A stretch of DNA of 44,808 bases from Candidatus Saccharimonadota bacterium (GCA_027314885.1 DAHUZY010000002.1:1-44808); one strand, 5' to 3'. Counted from the stretch's first letter, positions 15,370 to 27,142 are shown. Numbers and translations: made by a program. The notes: a model not told the origin generated them from the sequence alone.

Positions 15370-15594
15370 TTACTTTTCTCTTTTTGCGAGGCTGGCAGCA
15401 GCTAATCCGGCGCTCGCTCCTAATATAGGGCCGCCGATAGCCGATTCACCGGTTGCTATTAGGGTTACCCCTACTGTCATACCGACTAGTCCAGACGCGA
15501 GCCACTTTACTTGCGGTGGCAGTAAGGTGCGCTCTCGGCTCTCTTCATGAGCTGCCTCACCTCGATAAAAATATCTTTCGTCAATATTGTCCAT
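15370..15594 (-). CDS. Small membrane protein of unknown function
   Basis: A 74-residue protein with a charged N-terminus (about 1-28) and a hydrophobic glycine-rich stretch (about 29-69: WLASGLVGMTVGVTLIATGESAIGGPILGASAGLAAASLA) that can form two short membrane helices. It ends in KREK. It may be co-transcribed with the LexA-like gene. A TTAGTA or TATATA -10-like box lies just before the ATG, as in the other near-leaderless genes. No family recognised. Confidence 0.55.
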   Translation of the reverse strand: MDNIDERYFYRGEAAHEESRERTLLPPQVKWLASGLVGMTVGVTLIATGESAIGGPILGASAGLAAASLAKREK

Positions 15595-15625
15595 ACTTAT
15601 ATACTAACTTTGTCTGCTCTTTAAC

Positions 15626-16036
15626 TCAAGAAGGTGTAGACCTGTTGTTGCCGGGAAATACCCAGTACTTGTACCAAAGATAGCTCCAGACGGTAAAGAA
15701 ACCTGCTGACACAAAGAAACCGATGTAAGGTGTAATGCCGATCGATTTAAGGCCTGCGATGATCAGGTAGTCCAACACAAAACCAATACTCTCTATAACG
15801 AGGTAGCGCTTGATGTGTTCAATTTCTCTTAGGTGTGGATGCGAAGGAGCAAACGCCCAGTAGCGCTGTGCGAGGTAATTGAGAGTCCAGCCAACGATAT
15901 CTGCCGCCATCTTGGCCCACAACCACCAAAGATGTAGCAGCGAGTAGCCGATGGCGAAGATGGCGTAGCCACTCCAAAAATAGAGGCTGCCGCCGGCAAG
16001 GTATTTAATGAACTGTGGTGAGAGTTTGCGCGCCAT
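15626..16036 (-). CDS. GtrA-family membrane protein
   Basis: A 136-residue protein with four membrane segments, including FIKYLAGGSLYFWSGYAIFAIG at the start and FGxxxxxxWxxxRxWxF-like WTLNYLAQRYWAFAP in the middle. These match the GtrA family, thought to flip polyprenyl-phosphate-linked sugars for surface glycosylation. ATG 16036 was chosen because GtrA proteins begin close to the FIKYL motif. The frame extends 29 codons farther inside the upstream gene. The chosen start overlaps the 3' end of the O-antigen ligase-like gene by 32 bases, implying coupling. Confidence 0.8.
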   Translation of the reverse strand: MARKLSPQFIKYLAGGSLYFWSGYAIFAIGYSLLHLWWLWAKMAADIVGWTLNYLAQRYWAFAPSHPHLREIEHIKRYLVIESIGFVLDYLIIAGLKSIGITPYIGFFVSAGFFTVWSYLWYKYWVFPGNNRSTPS

Positions 16037-17348
16037 GCTTTTTACTCGATTGAGGTATCGGGGCCATAGCAATTCCGGCAAGACCCCACCAGACATAGGC
16101 TGCCGTAACATCAGCCCATTCATGTGACAGCATGCTCACGAATGTCAGGCCAATAAAGCTACCGAGCAGACAGAGGGCAAGAGGATCTGATCGTCTCAAC
16201 CAGAGCAGGTACCCGACGCCAACATTAATGAGCATAAACAAGATAAGTCCAATCCAGCCCATTTCCTGACCAATCTGAATGTAGAAATTCTCAGCAATTC
16301 GTACCGGGTGACCGGTGTTATAGACACTGGCCGGTCCGGCGGTGCCGGGACCACGGCCAAGCGGGTGGTGAGCGAGGTCACTGACGCCCTGCTTGAACGC
16401 AATGAGGTGTTGCTGGTCAGAGGTTGTCTTAATGGCTGAATGCTTTTGGGTATGAAATACGTAATTCTCGAACTGAGCATTGTTGTGAAGGGCAACGAAT
16501 AGGCCGCCAAAAATGATTACTAGCCCGCCAGCGGTGAGCAACAGCGCCTTGCGCAATTTTTGAGACTTGATGCCGAGCAGTACAATGATACCGATTGTAA
16601 GCACCGCTCCAATCCAGGCGGCGCGGGAATAGCTATAAAACAGTGCAGCAAGACTGGCCAACAAAAATACTACATGCCGCCAGTTCCTTTTAGGGCCGAT
16701 AAGCCGTACGGTGAGGTAGCTAATGGGGATGAGCAGGTAGGCACCGAGCAGATCTGCACCTCTGAGTGTTGATGCAATCCGAATATAGTTCGGGTTGCTA
16801 TTTATGGTCTCAGCTACAGGGATTCTGCCGGGGCCATACCCGAAGTGCTTGAGAAAATCGTGTGGCAGTACAAAGACTTGGAGCAGGCCAAATATAACCA
16901 CTATAAGTGCCGGCCAGCTGATTAACCATTGCCAACGGTTTCTGAGGCGTGAGAGTCGTAGCGCTACAGACCAGGTAACGAGGAAGAAGATGGGGAACCG
17001 TAGATCAACAATCAGGCCGTAGCCAAGAGCCTTGGCGGTCACTGCGTGTTTCAGATATGCCACAAGTCCCCAGAGTAATGTCATAGCTACGTAGGCTAAT
17101 ATTATGAGCACGAGTAGTCTTGAGAGAGTGTGACTTCGTATTTTATGATCAAAAATCCATAGGTAGAGTACCCCAACAATACATATGAGCAATAGGGTCT
17201 CCGTCCAAAGACGGATAGCGGTATAGTGACCCACTATGCTCGCGAGCCACACCGTCAAAAACCCATAGAAAGGTACGAGCAATATAATGATCGTGACCAG
17301 TGCACTTACCCAAGAGAGGATTGTGTATTTTAGCGCCGATGCCTTCAT
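16005..17348 (-). CDS. O-antigen ligase/polymerase-like (Wzy_C) membrane protein
   Basis: A 447-residue polytopic membrane protein with about 11-12 membrane segments. The region FLLASLAALFYSYSRAAWIGAVLTIGIIVLLG and the extracytoplasmic loop with HHPLGRGPGTAGPASV and IAENFYIQIGQEMGWIGLILFM are typical of the Wzy/WaaL superfamily (O-antigen ligase and polymerase). It likely polymerises repeat units or transfers glycan onto an acceptor outside the membrane. It diverges from the polyprenyl sugar-transferase gene across a dyad with -10 boxes on both strands. Confidence 0.85.
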   Translation of the reverse strand: MKASALKYTILSWVSALVTIIILLVPFYGFLTVWLASIVGHYTAIRLWTETLLLICIVGVLYLWIFDHKIRSHTLSRLLVLIILAYVAMTLLWGLVAYLKHAVTAKALGYGLIVDLRFPIFFLVTWSVALRLSRLRNRWQWLISWPALIVVIFGLLQVFVLPHDFLKHFGYGPGRIPVAETINSNPNYIRIASTLRGADLLGAYLLIPISYLTVRLIGPKRNWRHVVFLLASLAALFYSYSRAAWIGAVLTIGIIVLLGIKSQKLRKALLLTAGGLVIIFGGLFVALHNNAQFENYVFHTQKHSAIKTTSDQQHLIAFKQGVSDLAHHPLGRGPGTAGPASVYNTGHPVRIAENFYIQIGQEMGWIGLILFMLINVGVGYLLWLRRSDPLALCLLGSFIGLTFVSMLSHEWADVTAAYVWWGLAGIAMAPIPQSSKKHGAQTLTTVH

Positions 17349-17370
17349 AAGCTATAATCTAGTATAGCTT
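17349..17370. promoter_or_regulatory. 8-bp inverted repeat with divergent -10 boxes
   Basis: AAGCTATA (17349-17356) and TATAGCTT (17363-17370) form a perfect dyad around ATCTAG. The plus strand has TATAAT at 17353-17358 and the minus strand TATACT at 17367-17362. The minus box would give a leader of about five bases for the ligase-like gene. The plus box would give about 74 bases before ATG 17439. The dyad could also serve as an operator coordinating the two polysaccharide units. Confidence 0.5.
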
Positions 17371-17438
17371 ACTCTCAGCTAGAGTGGTTTATTGATTTGT
17401 CTATCAGCTGAATTAACCATAAGCTTTTACGATGTAGT

Positions 17439-18875
17439 ATGAAGAACAATACTTCGCTCATTTTCAATATCGCCTTAATGATTGGTGATGCCCTGGCAAT
17501 TACCGCCGCTTTTACCGTTGCCTATATATTAAGGGTGTCTATCAGCCATGCCCGCTTAAGTGCTCCGATTCACGCACTCCCGTATATCATGATCCTCGCA
17601 AGCCTTTTACCGTTCTGGATTCTGCTGTTTGCGCTGCTCGGTTTATATAACATCAGGCTGTTCGAGAAGCGCTTCAGTGAACTCGGGCGCCTGCTCGTAG
17701 GATCATTCATTGGTATTCTATTTATTATTAGCTACAGCTATATAGTTAATGTCGCCATTTTTCCGGCTCGGCTGGTGACTGTATACGGGTTTTTCCTAGT
17801 CTTTTTCTTTGCCTTTGGTTTTCGCACTATCGCTCGGGGAATACGGCGCATGCTGTTTACCTACGGTGTCGGCATAAATAACGTGCTGATTGTCGGTGAC
17901 AATAAAACAACTGGTCGCCTGCTTGAGGCTCTGGCCGATGCGAGCATCACCGGGCACAAGATAGTGGGCGTGGTAGATGGTGCTGAGCGGGCCTCCAATC
18001 AATATTTCAAGCATTTTAAAAGTTTCCAAGAGGCAACTAAGTCTCTCAAGGCAAAATCAGTACACACCATCATTCAGACCCAGTTATATGCGGGTGGTGC
18101 CCAAAATGATGAGATACTCACCTATGCGCAGGAGAACCATATCGCCTACCGTTTTGTGCCCGGGAATAGCGAGTTGTTTGTAGGTAATTTATCGGTTGAC
18201 CTTTTTCATGCCGTCCCGATTATTGCCGTCCATCAGACAGCATTAATCGGCTGGGGCCGAGTGGTCAAGCGCTTAATGGATATCTTCCTTGGGGGTCTTT
18301 TCTTCATCATTGCACTGCCTCTCATGCTTATTATTGGAATAGTAATTAAGCTCTCTGACGGCGGGCCTATCTTCTTTCGGCAGGAACGCCTGAGCCGCTT
18401 TGATACTTCTATCTGGGTGTATAAGTTTCGCTCTATAAGACCAGCGTACAGCGGCCTTAAGCCGGAGGATGCCTTTCGTAAGATGGGGCAACCAGAGCTT
18501 ATAAAAGCATATAGAGAAAATGGCGATTACATGCCTGGTGATCCCCGACTGAGCCTTATTGGCGGGTTTTTGCGTCGTTATAGTTTAGACGAGCTTCCGC
18601 AGCTCTGGAACGTCATTAATGGCAGCATCAGCTTAGTTGGCCCGAGAGCGTTAGTCCCCTACGAGCTGGAGCGCTCTAAGCAGAAGAACCTCATCTTAAG
18701 CGTCAAGTCAGGCCTGACAGGATTAGCTCAGATATCTGGCGTGCGGGACTTAAGCTTTACTGAAAGACGCAAGCTCGATTTGTATTACGTACAGAACTGG
18801 TCATTCTGGGGTGACCTCATTATCCTGGCTAAGACCTTCTGGGTTGTCTTATTTCATCAAGGTACTCGCGGATGA
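17439..18875 (+). CDS. Polyprenyl-phosphate sugar-1-phosphate transferase (WbaP/WcaJ family)
   Basis: A 478-residue membrane enzyme predicted to transfer a hexose-1-phosphate from a nucleotide sugar to undecaprenyl phosphate, the first step of repeat-unit assembly. Five hydrophobic segments (about 8-130) are followed by a CoA-binding-like domain with NVLIVGDNKTTGRLLE (148-163). The catalytic module starts at KRLMDIFLGGLFFIIALPLM (277-296), with GPIFFRQERLSR, VYKFRSIR, YSLDELPQLWNVINGSISLVGPRAL and GLTGLAQISG. It heads an operon with the GT4 and glmS genes and overlaps the GT4 start by four bases. Sugar specificity is not readable. Confidence 0.92.
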   Translation: MKNNTSLIFNIALMIGDALAITAAFTVAYILRVSISHARLSAPIHALPYIMILASLLPFWILLFALLGLYNIRLFEKRFSELGRLLVGSFIGILFIISYSYIVNVAIFPARLVTVYGFFLVFFFAFGFRTIARGIRRMLFTYGVGINNVLIVGDNKTTGRLLEALADASITGHKIVGVVDGAERASNQYFKHFKSFQEATKSLKAKSVHTIIQTQLYAGGAQNDEILTYAQENHIAYRFVPGNSELFVGNLSVDLFHAVPIIAVHQTALIGWGRVVKRLMDIFLGGLFFIIALPLMLIIGIVIKLSDGGPIFFRQERLSRFDTSIWVYKFRSIRPAYSGLKPEDAFRKMGQPELIKAYRENGDYMPGDPRLSLIGGFLRRYSLDELPQLWNVINGSISLVGPRALVPYELERSKQKNLILSVKSGLTGLAQISGVRDLSFTERRKLDLYYVQNWSFWGDLIILAKTFWVVLFHQGTRG

Positions 18876-20002
18876 GCGCAGCTAAAAAACTTCGGGTCGC
18901 AATTGTATGTGATTGGTTAACAAGTATCGGTGGTGCTGAGCGAGTAGTGCTTGAGCTACATCGGCTTTATCCTGACGCTCCTATTTACACCTCTCAATAC
19001 AATCCGGATAAGATCGATTGGTTCGAAGACGCTGACGTACGGACAACCTGGCTACAGCACTTACCGAGTAGCCTGAAGAAGTTCCTGCCGCTATTGAGAG
19101 CATGGGCGTTTAGCCGGTTGGATCTCAGTGAGTATGATCTTGTGCTCTCTTCCAGCGGCGCGGAGGCCAAGGGTATTAAGACCGGGCCAAACACCATACA
19201 TATCTGCTACTGCCATTCACCCACCCATTACTATTGGATCCGCCATGATGAGTACCTAGACAAGCCGGGGTTTCCATTTGGTCTCAATTGGCTCGCACGA
19301 TTGGGTCTTAAGCTACTAGTTGGGCCGATGAAGCGCTGGGACAGGCACGCCGCCCGTCAGCCGGATTTTTACGTTACTAATTCCTCTCACACTCAGACCA
19401 TGATTAAGCGCTACTATAAACGTGAGTCGATAGTCATTCATCCACCGGTCGACATTGACCGTTTTAAGTCATCCGCTGACACCTCGGCGCTGAGACATGG
19501 TTTTGTCGTCGCGGGGAGACAGACGCCGTATAAACGTTTTGACCTGGCTATTGAGGCGTGTAATGAGCTAAAGGTGCCCCTCATTGTGATTGGCGATGGG
19601 CCAGACCGTAAACGACTTGAGAAACTAGCAGGACGCAGCACAACTTTCCTGACACAAGTGAATGACCTGAACATTGTCGCTCATTTTGCCTCAGCCATTG
19701 CCTTTATCATGCCGAATATGGACGATTTTGGCATTGTGGCGGTGGAGGCTATGGCGGCCGGTACGCCCGTGATCGCATACAATAAAGGTGGTGTACTTGA
19801 TTACATCACACCCAATAAAACAGGTCTCTTATTCGATCGGCAAACTGTCAAGAGTCTCTCTGCGGTGCTTGAGACTGCAGCCAACAAGAACTGGGACTAT
19901 GCCCTCATTGCCCGTGAGGCAGCTAAATTTTCTGTACACAATTTTATAAAAAGTATGCAACACTATATTAACGAATGTCTTGAAGAAAGGTCAGCTACTT
20001 AA
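18872..20002 (+). CDS. Glycosyltransferase family 4
   Basis: A 376-residue cytoplasmic GT-B glycosyltransferase. The N-terminal half has VAIVCDWLTSIGGAERVV (glycine loop) and ICYCHSPTHYYW. The C-terminal half has GFVVAGRQTPYKRFDLAIEAC, LIVIGDGPDRKRLE and the donor-binding DDFGIVAVEAMAAGTPVIAYNKGGVLDYI, carrying the E-x7-E motif. It probably adds the second sugar to the lipid-linked repeat unit begun by the upstream transferase. AAGG lies nine bases before the ATG. Confidence 0.9.
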   Translation: MSAAKKLRVAIVCDWLTSIGGAERVVLELHRLYPDAPIYTSQYNPDKIDWFEDADVRTTWLQHLPSSLKKFLPLLRAWAFSRLDLSEYDLVLSSSGAEAKGIKTGPNTIHICYCHSPTHYYWIRHDEYLDKPGFPFGLNWLARLGLKLLVGPMKRWDRHAARQPDFYVTNSSHTQTMIKRYYKRESIVIHPPVDIDRFKSSADTSALRHGFVVAGRQTPYKRFDLAIEACNELKVPLIVIGDGPDRKRLEKLAGRSTTFLTQVNDLNIVAHFASAIAFIMPNMDDFGIVAVEAMAAGTPVIAYNKGGVLDYITPNKTGLLFDRQTVKSLSAVLETAANKNWDYALIAREAAKFSVHNFIKSMQHYINECLEERSAT

Positions 20003-20007
20003 ATAGT

Positions 20008-21834
20008 ATGTGCGGCATTGTTGGCTATATCGGTCCCAAACCCAGCAAGAACATTATATTGCGCGGCCTGGAAGCGTTAGAGTACAGGGGGTATGACTCT
20101 GCAGGAATAGCCTTAGTAGATAGCAAGGGGGGGCAGGTTTTTAAGCAAGTCGGGCGCGTCAACGGCTTAACGCAGGAAGTAGAAGAGGAAGCCAGCAACG
20201 CGGGACTTGCGATTGGGCACACTCGCTGGGCCACACATGGCGGAGTAACAGTAGCCAATGCGCACCCTCAGATGAACAGTGACCACAGTATCTTTGTTGT
20301 CCATAACGGTATTATTGAGAACTTTGATGAATTAAGGCAGCGCCTTGAAGAAGCGGGTTATACTTTCGAGTCTGAAACTGACACAGAGGTTGTGCCACAG
20401 CTTATTGACTATTATCTCAAACAGCTCCCCTCCTTCGTCGCTGCATTTGAGGCAACCTTGCGGGATGTGCGCGGGGCGTATTCAATTGTGGCCATATCTA
20501 CCGCAGAACCTGAGACTTTGTATGCCGCCCGTCTATCCAGTCCGCTCGTAATTGGCGTTGGTGAGCATGAGAACTTCTTAGCTTCTGATCCTTCTGCAAT
20601 CATGGACCACACGAAAAAGGTTATTTACCTGGAGGACTATGACGTTGCGGTGATCACCAAAGACAAGGTTGACATTCATAACTTAAAAGAAGATACGCAT
20701 ACAAGCCCGAAGATAGAACTGCTTGATTACGAGAACGAGAAGGCGTTGCTTGGAGACTACCCGAACTTTATGCTCAAAGAGATCTTTGAAGCACCCGCAG
20801 CCATACGTTCGGCCACCCTCGGTCGGGCTGTTGTAGAGCAGAACATGGTGAAACTTGGAGGTCTTGAGGGTGTACTCGGGCAGCTTAAGTACATCGATCG
20901 TATTGTGATTGTCGCCATGGGCACCTCATACTATGCCGGCCTTGTGGGTGAATACCTTATTGAGGAGCTGGCCGATATTCCAGTTGAGGTACAGCTCGCG
21001 AGTGAGTTTAATTACCGTAAAGAACCATTTTCTCGTAGCACAGCGCTGCTCGCTATTTCTCAGTCAGGTGAGACCGCCGATACGATTGCGGCACTGAAGA
21101 AGGTCGAGGATTACGGCGTACTGCGACTTGGTATTGTAAACGCGGTAGGAAGCACCATTGCACGCATGACTGATGCCGGCGTCTATTGCCACGCTGGGCC
21201 AGAAAAAGCAGTTGCGAGCACCAAGGCCTTTCTTGCCCAGGTGACCGTCCTACTGCTGATTGCGCTTCATCTTAACGACGGGCGCAGTAAGCGTTTTAGG
21301 CCCCTGATTGAAGAACTTAACGAGCTCCCTGCTAAGGCGCAGGCGATCTTAGATCATACAGATGAGATTAAGGCAATTGCTGAAAAGTATGCGGATTACA
21401 GAGACTTTCTATTCATTGGCAGACACACCGGATTCCCAGCAGCACTTGAGGGCGCGCTCAAGGTAAAGGAGATCTCTTACTTGCATGCTGAGGGTTATGC
21501 AGCCGGTGAGATGAAACATGGTCCATTGGCGATGATTGATGAAAACTTCCCGACTTTTGCTATTGCTACAGACTCGCCACTTTTAGAAAAAACATACTCT
21601 AACATTCAGGAAATTAAGGCCCGGAAGGGGCCGGTCCTGGCACTCGCAACGAGAGGCAATAAGGCGATCACTAAGTTCTGTAGTGATGTCATATATATTC
21701 CTGAAACCGAACCAGAGACCCAATCTATATTACAAGTCATAGTGATGCAGCTCTTTGCATACTATATCGCCATCAAGCGAGACAATGACGTGGACAGACC
21801 GAGGAACCTTGCTAAGTCTGTGACTGTAGAATAA
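20008..21834 (+). CDS. glmS: Glucosamine-fructose-6-phosphate aminotransferase (isomerizing)
   Basis: A full-length 608-residue enzyme making glucosamine-6-phosphate from fructose-6-phosphate and glutamine, the entry to UDP-GlcNAc. The glutaminase domain begins MCGIVGYIG with Cys2 as nucleophile; GHTRWATHGGV and HNGIIENF follow. Two SIS domains carry AISQSGETADTIAAL, EKAVASTKAF and HAEGYAAGEMKHGPLAMI. The C-terminus DVDRPRNLAKSVTVE is canonical. It sits five bases after the GT4 gene in a polysaccharide operon. No glmS ribozyme is visible and there is no room for one. Confidence 0.97.
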   Translation: MCGIVGYIGPKPSKNIILRGLEALEYRGYDSAGIALVDSKGGQVFKQVGRVNGLTQEVEEEASNAGLAIGHTRWATHGGVTVANAHPQMNSDHSIFVVHNGIIENFDELRQRLEEAGYTFESETDTEVVPQLIDYYLKQLPSFVAAFEATLRDVRGAYSIVAISTAEPETLYAARLSSPLVIGVGEHENFLASDPSAIMDHTKKVIYLEDYDVAVITKDKVDIHNLKEDTHTSPKIELLDYENEKALLGDYPNFMLKEIFEAPAAIRSATLGRAVVEQNMVKLGGLEGVLGQLKYIDRIVIVAMGTSYYAGLVGEYLIEELADIPVEVQLASEFNYRKEPFSRSTALLAISQSGETADTIAALKKVEDYGVLRLGIVNAVGSTIARMTDAGVYCHAGPEKAVASTKAFLAQVTVLLLIALHLNDGRSKRFRPLIEELNELPAKAQAILDHTDEIKAIAEKYADYRDFLFIGRHTGFPAALEGALKVKEISYLHAEGYAAGEMKHGPLAMIDENFPTFAIATDSPLLEKTYSNIQEIKARKGPVLALATRGNKAITKFCSDVIYIPETEPETQSILQVIVMQLFAYYIAIKRDNDVDRPRNLAKSVTVE

Positions 21835-21903
21835 GTTAACGGGCTCTTAGTTAACAGTACACACCGGTTGCCTATAGAGTAAGCTTGGGAAAATCAATAT
21901 AAA

Positions 21904-22953
21904 CTAGCCCTGGTTGTGTTTATTTGACTCAAGACGTTTACTGATCTCTCCTACTTCTTGACTCATGTCTTTAGGGGCGACTAATAGCCCGCGAGCAGTA
22001 TTGATAACCACCACATTGTTCATGCCGATTACCGCGACCGGCTTATTCTCATGGTTTTCTATTAATGAGTCCTGGACTTCGTCAATCTCCACTAGACCAT
22101 GTATATAGTTGCCATTGCCGTCGTTGCTGATCGCCTTATGTAGATCATTAAATGAACCGATGTCCATCCAATCAAATGACGCAGGCACGACCAACAGATC
22201 AGGTACTTTCTCAATAAGCGCATAATCAATTGTATTGGCGTCTAGACCAAGATAGACTGCCTTGTATTCATCTGGGGAAGCCGAATCTAGCCGTTGATAC
22301 GTTTCATAAAGCTTTGGGGCGTATTGTTGCATGGAACGAACGAAGGTGTTGATGGAGCCTACAAAGTAGCCGCAATTCCACAAATAGTTATCACTTGCTA
22401 TGTATTGTTCTGCGGTTGCTGTTTCCGGCTTTTCTTTAAAGCTATGGACATTAAAGACGCCTGGGCTTCCCTTGAGTTCCTCACCCTTTTGTATATAACC
22501 GAAGCAAGTTGCGGGATACGTCGGTTTCACGCCGACGAGTATAATACGTTTTTCTTTTTCACAAATAGCTTCTAGCGCATCAAAGCACTCCTCGAAGCCG
22601 TCATTATTATGAATGAAATGATCGGCATGAATTGAGGCTATTGGCTCGTTTTTATCGTGGCGCTTTGAAATATATACCAACGCTGCGGTTATACAATTAG
22701 CTGTGCCGCGACGAGCTGGTTCAATAATAAAGTGATCGTTAGTAAGTTCTGGGATTTGTTCTTTGACATGATCAATGTGTCCCACTTCCGAGACAACGTA
22801 GATTTTGTCCGTGATAAGGCGTGCCCTATCATACGTGTGCTGGAGTAGTGATCTGTTGTCGCCACCCACCTTAAGCAGATGTTTTGGATAGTCCGGTGTT
22901 GAGAGTGGCCAGAGACGAGTACCCGATCCACCAGCAATGATAACAATGATCAT
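21904..22953 (-). CDS. manC: Mannose-1-phosphate guanylyltransferase
   Basis: A 349-residue nucleotidyltransferase making GDP-mannose from GTP and mannose-1-phosphate. The nucleotide loop is [22 protein letters not shown] (about 6-27), shortened by family logic to GGSGTRLWP. FVGSINTFVRSMQ, EKVPDLLVVPASFDWMDIGSF and VVINTARGLLVAPKDMSQEV are typical of ManC/ManC-like proteins. It lacks the C-terminal isomerase domain of bifunctional PMI-GMP enzymes (about 470 residues). A TGGTATTAT box puts the transcription start at the A of the ATG. The neighbouring phosphomannomutase gene supplies its substrate. Confidence 0.9.
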   Translation of the reverse strand: MIIVIIAGGSGTRLWPLSTPDYPKHLLKVGGDNRSLLQHTYDRARLITDKIYVVSEVGHIDHVKEQIPELTNDHFIIEPARRGTANCITAALVYISKRHDKNEPIASIHADHFIHNNDGFEECFDALEAICEKEKRIILVGVKPTYPATCFGYIQKGEELKGSPGVFNVHSFKEKPETATAEQYIASDNYLWNCGYFVGSINTFVRSMQQYAPKLYETYQRLDSASPDEYKAVYLGLDANTIDYALIEKVPDLLVVPASFDWMDIGSFNDLHKAISNDGNGNYIHGLVEIDEVQDSLIENHENKPVAVIGMNNVVVINTARGLLVAPKDMSQEVGEISKRLESNKHNQG

Positions 22954-22959
22954 CGTTTA

Positions 22960-22968
22960 ATAATACCA
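22960..22968 (-). promoter_or_regulatory. Extended -10 box TGGTATTAT, leaderless promoter for manC
   Basis: On the minus strand TGGTATTAT is followed by TAAACG and ATG 22953, so the predicted first base is the A of the start codon. No Shine-Dalgarno site exists. Confidence 0.6.
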
Positions 22969-22999
22969 AATTGCGTTCACGCTATACCCGTATCAACTC

Positions 23000-24868
<1,869 letters not shown>

Positions 24869-24869
<1 letters not shown>

Positions 24870-25423
24870 TGAGCGAGCTCGCGGTACATGAGTCTCCCAT
24901 ACCCGGTTTTTTTGTAATCGATTTAGTGCTCAATGGAGATAACCGGGGATGGTTTAAAGAGAACTACCAAAAGGAAAAAATGGAAGCACTCGGTTTGCCT
25001 CACTTTGAAGTTGTGCAGAATAATTTTTCATACAATCAAGAAAAAGGTGTCACACGGGGGTTGCACGCCGAACCATGGGAGAAATTTATCTCACTCGCTA
25101 ATGGCAGAGTGTTTGGGGCATGGGTTGACCTCAGATCAGGAGATAGCTTTGGTAAGGTTTTCACTATGGAAATAACACCAGACAAGGCCGTGTTTGTGCC
25201 GCGTGGTGTGGCCAATGGTTATCAGACACTGGAAACTAACACAACCTACACCTATCTAGTAAACGCACACTGGTCACCGGATGCAACCTATGTGAGCGTA
25301 AACCCTTTTGACCCTTCTCTTGCAATAGCTTGGCCCATCGCTAAAGACCAGGCAATTGTTTCAGAGAAGGACTTAGGTAACCCAATGTTCCCTAACGTAC
25401 AGCCAATGGAGATAGGGAAATGA
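24869..25423 (+). CDS. rfbC: dTDP-4-dehydrorhamnose 3,5-epimerase
   Basis: A 184-residue cupin enzyme of the dTDP-L-rhamnose pathway. Motifs include GWFKENYQKEKM, VVQNNFSYNQEKGVTRGLHAEPWEKFI (with the catalytic-type His in RGLH), GRVFGAWVDLRSGDSFG and VFVPRGVANGYQTLE. The HAEPW variant differs from the common HYQ but is known in actinobacterial-type RmlC proteins as I recall. One-base overlap with rfbB and a four-base overlap with rfbD. Confidence 0.93.
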
Positions 25424-26277
25424 CAGATAACAGCAGCGTCTTTATTGTCGGTGCCAATGGCCAGCTCGGTCTCGCCTTACAGGCTCAGTACCCTGGCGCG
25501 AAAAGTGCGGACATTGACACTCTCGACATTACAGATCGTGCTTCTGTTGAAGCTTTTGACTGGAGCTCAATTAAGACCATCCTGAATGCAGCCGCATTTA
25601 CAAACGTAGATGGTGCTGAAACTGACGAAGGCCGGGTAGCTGCGTGGAAAGTCAATGCAATGGCAGTCAGCAATCTGGTGCGTATGGCGCTTAAACACGA
25701 CATTACATTGGTACACATTTCAACCGATTACGTTTTTGATGGCAGCCAAGATCCACACACAGAAGACGAGCCACTATCCCCACTAAGCGTATACGGGCAA
25801 AGCAAGGCTGCTGGTGATATTTTAGTTAGCCTGCTCCCTAAACATTATTTACTCAGAACGTCATGGGTTATTGGCGAAGGTAAAAATTTTGTTCGCACCA
25901 TGCTCGGCCTCGGCCAGAAAGGCATCTCACCAGCAGTAGTGGCTGACCAGGTAGGTAGACTTACGTTCACGAGCGAGCTTGTACGAGCAATTGATCACCT
26001 GCTTACTCATAGTTGTCCATTCGGCACGTATAATGTAAGCAATGGCGGCCAGGCGGCCAGTTGGGCAGATATAACGCGAACAATTTTTGATGATGCGAAG
26101 ATCGACCAGTCGGTAACTGATACCACCACAGTTGAGTACTATAAGGGAAAGAAAGGCATAGCGCCTAGACCGCTTAAAAGCACTCTGGATTTAGACAAGA
26201 TCAGAGCTACAGGCTTCAATCCTCGGGATTGGCGCGAAGACCTCAAAGCATACATAGGAAAGGAGGCTAACTCATGA
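25420..26277 (+). CDS. rfbD: dTDP-4-dehydrorhamnose reductase
   Basis: A 285-residue NADPH-dependent reductase making dTDP-L-rhamnose, the final pathway step. The cofactor loop is [12 protein letters not shown], then [12 protein letters not shown] and [11 protein letters not shown] (Tyr-x3-Lys), and [18 protein letters not shown]. All are typical of RmlD. It is flanked by four-base overlaps with rfbC and rfbA, so the operon is tightly coupled. Confidence 0.95.
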   Translation: MTDNSSVFIVGANGQLGLALQAQYPGAKSADIDTLDITDRASVEAFDWSSIKTILNAAAFTNVDGAETDEGRVAAWKVNAMAVSNLVRMALKHDITLVHISTDYVFDGSQDPHTEDEPLSPLSVYGQSKAAGDILVSLLPKHYLLRTSWVIGEGKNFVRTMLGLGQKGISPAVVADQVGRLTFTSELVRAIDHLLTHSCPFGTYNVSNGGQAASWADITRTIFDDAKIDQSVTDTTTVEYYKGKKGIAPRPLKSTLDLDKIRATGFNPRDWREDLKAYIGKEANS

Positions 26278-27134
26278 AAGGCATTATTCTTGCAGGAGGT
26301 TCAGGTACTCGGCTATACCCCATCACTAAGGCGATCTCTAAGCAGTTGATGCCGATATATGATAAGCCCATGGTGTACTACCCTCTTGGCACACTCATGC
26401 AGGCAGGTATTCGCGACATCTTGGTAATTACTACTCCCGATGACCAAACTCAGTTTCAGCGCTTGCTGGGTGATGGCTCTACTCTAGGCATTAACTTACA
26501 ATATGCAGCGCAGGCAGCGCCAGAAGGCCTCGCCCAGGCTTTCATCATTGGTGAGCAATTTATCGGCAATGACAAAGTTGCACTTATTCTCGGAGATAAT
26601 ATTTTCTATGGTGAAGCGTTTGGACAAAGCCTGCAAGAATGCGTTGATCCTGATGGTGGCGTAGTATTCGCGTACGGCGTTTCTGACCCCGAGCGTTATG
26701 GCGTTGTCGAGTTTGACCATAATCGTAAAGCAGTATCCATAGAAGAGAAGCCTTCGCAGCCAAAGTCCCATTATGCGGTAGTTGGCCTCTATTTTTATAA
26801 CAATGACGTTGTGGAGATTGCCAAGAATATTACACCAAGTAATCGTGGCGAACTTGAGATTACCTCAGTTAATGAGGCGTATTTAAAACAAGAGAAGTTA
26901 AAGGTACAGATTATGGGTCGAGGCTCTGCCTGGCTAGACACCGGTACGTTTGAGTCGATGAATGATGCAGGCGAATATATACGAGTAATTGAGAAGCGTA
27001 CTGGGCTAAAGATAGGTTGTATTGAAGAGATCGCTTGGCGGCAAGGATTTATTAATGATGAACAATTAAGTAAGCTGGCTGAACCACTGGTGAAGTCTGG
27101 CTATGGCAAATACTTGTTGTCTTTGGCCCAATAA
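26274..27134 (+). CDS. rfbA: Glucose-1-phosphate thymidylyltransferase
   Basis: A 286-residue enzyme making dTDP-glucose, the first pathway step. The nucleotide-binding start reads [20 protein letters not shown], with [30 protein letters not shown] and [15 protein letters not shown], all canonical for RmlA. GGAGG lies upstream of its ATG, which overlaps the rfbD stop by four bases. Confidence 0.97.
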   Translation: MKGIILAGGSGTRLYPITKAISKQLMPIYDKPMVYYPLGTLMQAGIRDILVITTPDDQTQFQRLLGDGSTLGINLQYAAQAAPEGLAQAFIIGEQFIGNDKVALILGDNIFYGEAFGQSLQECVDPDGGVVFAYGVSDPERYGVVEFDHNRKAVSIEEKPSQPKSHYAVVGLYFYNNDVVEIAKNITPSNRGELEITSVNEAYLKQEKLKVQIMGRGSAWLDTGTFESMNDAGEYIRVIEKRTGLKIGCIEEIAWRQGFINDEQLSKLAEPLVKSGYGKYLLSLAQ

Positions 27135-27142
27135 AGGTTATT

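Noticed and set aside
20003-20007. glmS ribozyme before glmS
   Set aside because: Only five bases separate glmS from the upstream gene and no ribozyme core is seen in the upstream coding sequence.
21835-21903. Inverted GTTAAC...GTTAAC near 21838-21858 as a terminator between convergent glmS and manC
   Set aside because: The stem is only six pairs, GTTAAC is itself palindromic, and no U-run follows on either strand.
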